Below, piece by piece: positions 61,772 through 64,000 of a stretch of 64,000 nucleotides of DNA; position 1 is the first letter of the stretch, and every line of letters begins with the position of its first letter. This DNA is from Drosophila persimilis (taxonomy: Eukaryota > Arthropoda > Insecta > Diptera > Drosophilidae). Position numbers and translations under genes: made by a program. The notes beneath the pieces were generated by a model, which did no database searches, was not told where the DNA came from, and saw only the letters and a program-made list of their open reading frames with translations. The stretch covers positions 1-64,000 of the forward strand of contig NW_020825574.1 of assembly GCF_003286085.1 (NCBI RefSeq), written 5' to 3'.

Positions 61772-63693
61772 TATAATGTTATGGTTACGGGCTGGTTAAA
61801 TCTTTTTGGCAATGCAGCCTCAGCAGGAAAGGGAATCGGGGTTAGTGCACTATACTGCGCTCTGGGCTCAGCTCGCCGGATGGGGTCGGGGTCTTTCCTA
61901 TCCCTATACTTCCTTGTTCTCGCCATATTATACAAATTTAAGTGCACTTACACAGAACCTACTTTGATCAAAACACAAGAAAAAAAAAAAAACAATGTAA
62001 TCAATCCCCGGTCGGCATAGATGGCAAGAAGGAATCCGGTAGTCGCGTATTTAATTTAGTGATCCTAGGTGTAGGAGATCACTAGTTCCTCTATACCCTC
62101 CCTACCTTCGGCAATGCGTGGAACGATGTTGGCATGGCCCCTAACGTAACTACCGCGGCATTATTACACTCGATGTATCATTGGCATTATGTACTTAGAC
62201 AGAATGGTGGTTATTTATTCCATATTCATGTTAATTCAAAATAGTTATATTAATCAAGATTCAAAAGATTCATATCTAACAAAAGGTTCATTAACTTAAG
62301 AATATAAAATACAATTCATAGCAAAACTGAGCCTTTTTACTCACGAAGGTCAACATTTCCATTCAATACAAAACTAATGATCATTACCAAATTCAAACAC
62401 TTTCCTTGACGAGCTCGTTGGGCCCAATGAACTGCTTCGGTAGCTGTGGAACAATATTAATTATATAAAAATAGTAAAGAATTAAAGAATGATATTTTGG
62501 CCGACATTGCCAGAGTTAATCAAGGCTTAACATTGAGTTAATTAGGAAAGGAACTTAAGACATAAGATAAAGAAATTAATTCTATAGGAAAGATATTCCT
62601 TAATATAAATGTATGTTTATATGATTTTACATTTAAAGTCAAATTTAATTGAAGTGCAAACACAAGAATGCAAGCAAAAGAAAAGAACAAGACAAAGCAA
62701 AGAGAATGTCGATGATCAAATTAATGCACGTTTATATGTGTGTGCATACGCACGCATATGTCCGAATTCTCTTCGAACGAGAGCTCGCTCTTGGCGTGTG
62801 AGTTATCACGCTCTCCCTTTCATTACGCTGCACCGCTGCTATACCCTGCTATTTCGCGGGTATGTTCGTACTCACGAATCGATGATCACATGTTGTCCAC
62901 GACACAGGTCACCCTAGATTCCGATTCCTGATCTGGTATTCACATTTTCTGCACACTTTCAGCTGACATAAATTTCCACTTTAATTCCTAGGCGTTGTCG
63001 ATTCCGCATCAAGGATGTTGAGTTGTATCTCGCAAGATACGATTAGAGGGCATTCAAAAGTCGATGCAGATCGTCCGTTCAACGGAGACGCTGGTAATTC
63101 GAAGCGGCCAAAAATAAGACACTGGAGATTGCGTGGGGGGGGTTTTAGGCGTGAGAGCGCCAAAGCACGGCAGACCTCCAGTGACCAAGAGATTCTGTAA
63201 TAGATTCGGAATTCAGTGAATGTACCAAACCTGCTTTCCTTTATAATCACCTTCTTTTTTTTCTCTACGTAGCACTTTGAACTTTCACCACACAATATAG
63301 CTTGATCTTGCTTTTTAGTCGATTCTCCGCCGACTTGCAATTATGTAATTTGGTATGTATTATGTAATACAGGGACACGTGGACTTCCACTAGAGTTTGG
63401 CACTATTGGCACAGGCACAACCGAAGTGTTTTGGGAGAAAAATGGAATTGATCCGCGTGTTCACCGTCGCTGTCGGCTTAAGCGGCATAGATGAGCTTTA
63501 ACGGGGCCCATCCATGGAATTCGGTCTCGAGAGACGAAAAAGAACATTCGAGCAATTAAAGCTTCATATTCGAAGTAGCTGTTTTTAAAGCCTTGGTGTT
63601 CGAACTAATCAAGTTGGCGCGTGATTTGAATCTGCTTTATATCTGGGAAATTATTAGGGAATTTAATCTGGGTTTGCTTCACTGGCCACTACA
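61772..63693 (-). repeat. 5' LTR of element 2
   Basis: 1922 bp; sense strand starts TGTAGTGGCCAG at 63693 and ends ACATTATA at 61772. It differs from the 3' LTR by scattered substitutions (for example in the ggttacggg, acctactttg and gagagctcg regions) and several 1-2-bp indels. Confidence 0.95.
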
Positions 63694-63977
63694 CACCTGC
63701 ACTTATATAGAACCCTTCCCTATCCAGCACTGGCATGTATACTGAACCACCGCACCTATATAGCACCCACGCTCCAGGAAATGTGGCAGGATCGCACATC
63801 TTGGGCATAAGCACCAATATGGCAATATAGCCCCAAAAAAGTGGAACCTCCGCAACTATATGGCTTCTGCACTTATATAGAACCCTTCCCTATCCAGCAC
63901 TGGCATGTATACTGAACCACCGCACCTATATAGCATCCACGCTGCAGGAAATGTGGCAGGATCGCACATCTTGGGCA
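63694..63977. repeat. 170-bp satellite, right flank of element 2
   Basis: About 1.7 monomers, starting with the CACC target duplication and continuing the monomer in phase with the left flank at 41622. Confidence 0.95.
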
Positions 63978-64000
63978 TTTTTATTTATTTATTTATTTAA
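63978..64000. repeat. TTTA simple repeat at the window edge
   Basis: After ttgggcat the satellite stops and ttta repeats four to five times up to the last base. It may be a microsatellite or the tail of another inserted element beyond the window. Confidence 0.7.

Larger units (their letters stand above)
41623..63693 (-). mobile_element. Ty3/gypsy LTR element 2, RING-Gag, interrupted by nested elements
   Basis: Outer retrotransposon on the minus strand with target duplication CACC (41619-41622 and 63694-63697). Without the nested insert it is about 9.3 kb: 5' LTR 61772-63693, tRNA-Lys primer site, leader, gag (59673-61157), pol in the -1 frame (59604 down to 43620), purine tract, 3' LTR 41623-43547. 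Both LTRs start TGTAGTGGCC on the sense strand, as in element 1, but end in TA instead of CA. There is no env between pol and the LTR. A 412/mdg1-like element sits inside the RT coding region. The LTRs differ by roughly 15-18 substitutions by eye, so it is older than element 1 and the nested element. Confidence 0.93.

Overview
The window is insect heterochromatin, most likely from a Drosophila, and nearly all of it is satellite DNA plus nested retrotransposons. I found no host single-copy gene, tRNA or rRNA gene. The Drosophila call rests on three observations: a 412/mdg1-type Ty3 element with a tRNA-Arg primer site, two Ty3 elements with roughly 2-kb LTRs and a tRNA-Lys primer site that resemble the Ulysses/Osvaldo lineage, and a LINE with RNase H of the LOA/I type. 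The long-LTR Ulysses-like elements make a virilis-repleta species plausible, but that is inference.

Layout. (1) 1-17726: tandem array of a 170-bp satellite monomer. It is almost uniform up to about 13430, then mixed with divergent monomer types and a hairpin-bearing spacer. (2) 17727-25198: a Ty3 element on the + strand (element 1; LTRs 2135 and 2255 bp, TSD AATA). Its gag starts with a RING-H2 finger; gag is broken and a large part of gag-pol is deleted. (3) 25199-41622: more satellite with several subfamilies and a higher-order block of about 5-6 kb present twice. Each copy ends at the same satellite/LTR junction; the first carries only 207 bp of LTR (35222-35428). (4) 41623-63693: a second RING-Gag Ty3 element on the - strand (element 2; LTRs about 1.92 kb, TSD CACC). 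Its pol is split by a 412/mdg1-like element (45781-58517, - strand, LTRs about 380 bp, TSD CCTT), whose own pol is split by a LINE (47933-53524, + strand, 12-bp TSD). This is a four-level nest: satellite, element 2, 412-like element, LINE. (5) 63694-64000: satellite resumes and ends in a TTTA repeat at the window edge.

How the parts work together. Each LTR element encodes Gag for particles and Pol (protease, RT, RNase H, integrase) in a -1 frame relative to gag, with tRNA primer sites and, where visible, purine tracts at the expected places. No element has an env. Nearly all pol genes here are broken by indels, deletions or insertions. The intact-looking ORFs are element 2 gag (RING + capsid + zinc knuckle), the 412-like gag, and two small leader ORFs of the 412-like element, one predicted to be membrane-spanning and one cysteine-rich.

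The most notable item is the N-terminal RING-H2 finger, with identical zinc-ligand spacing, in the Gag of two clearly diverged elements: a retrotransposon Gag that looks like it carries an E3 ubiquitin ligase module.
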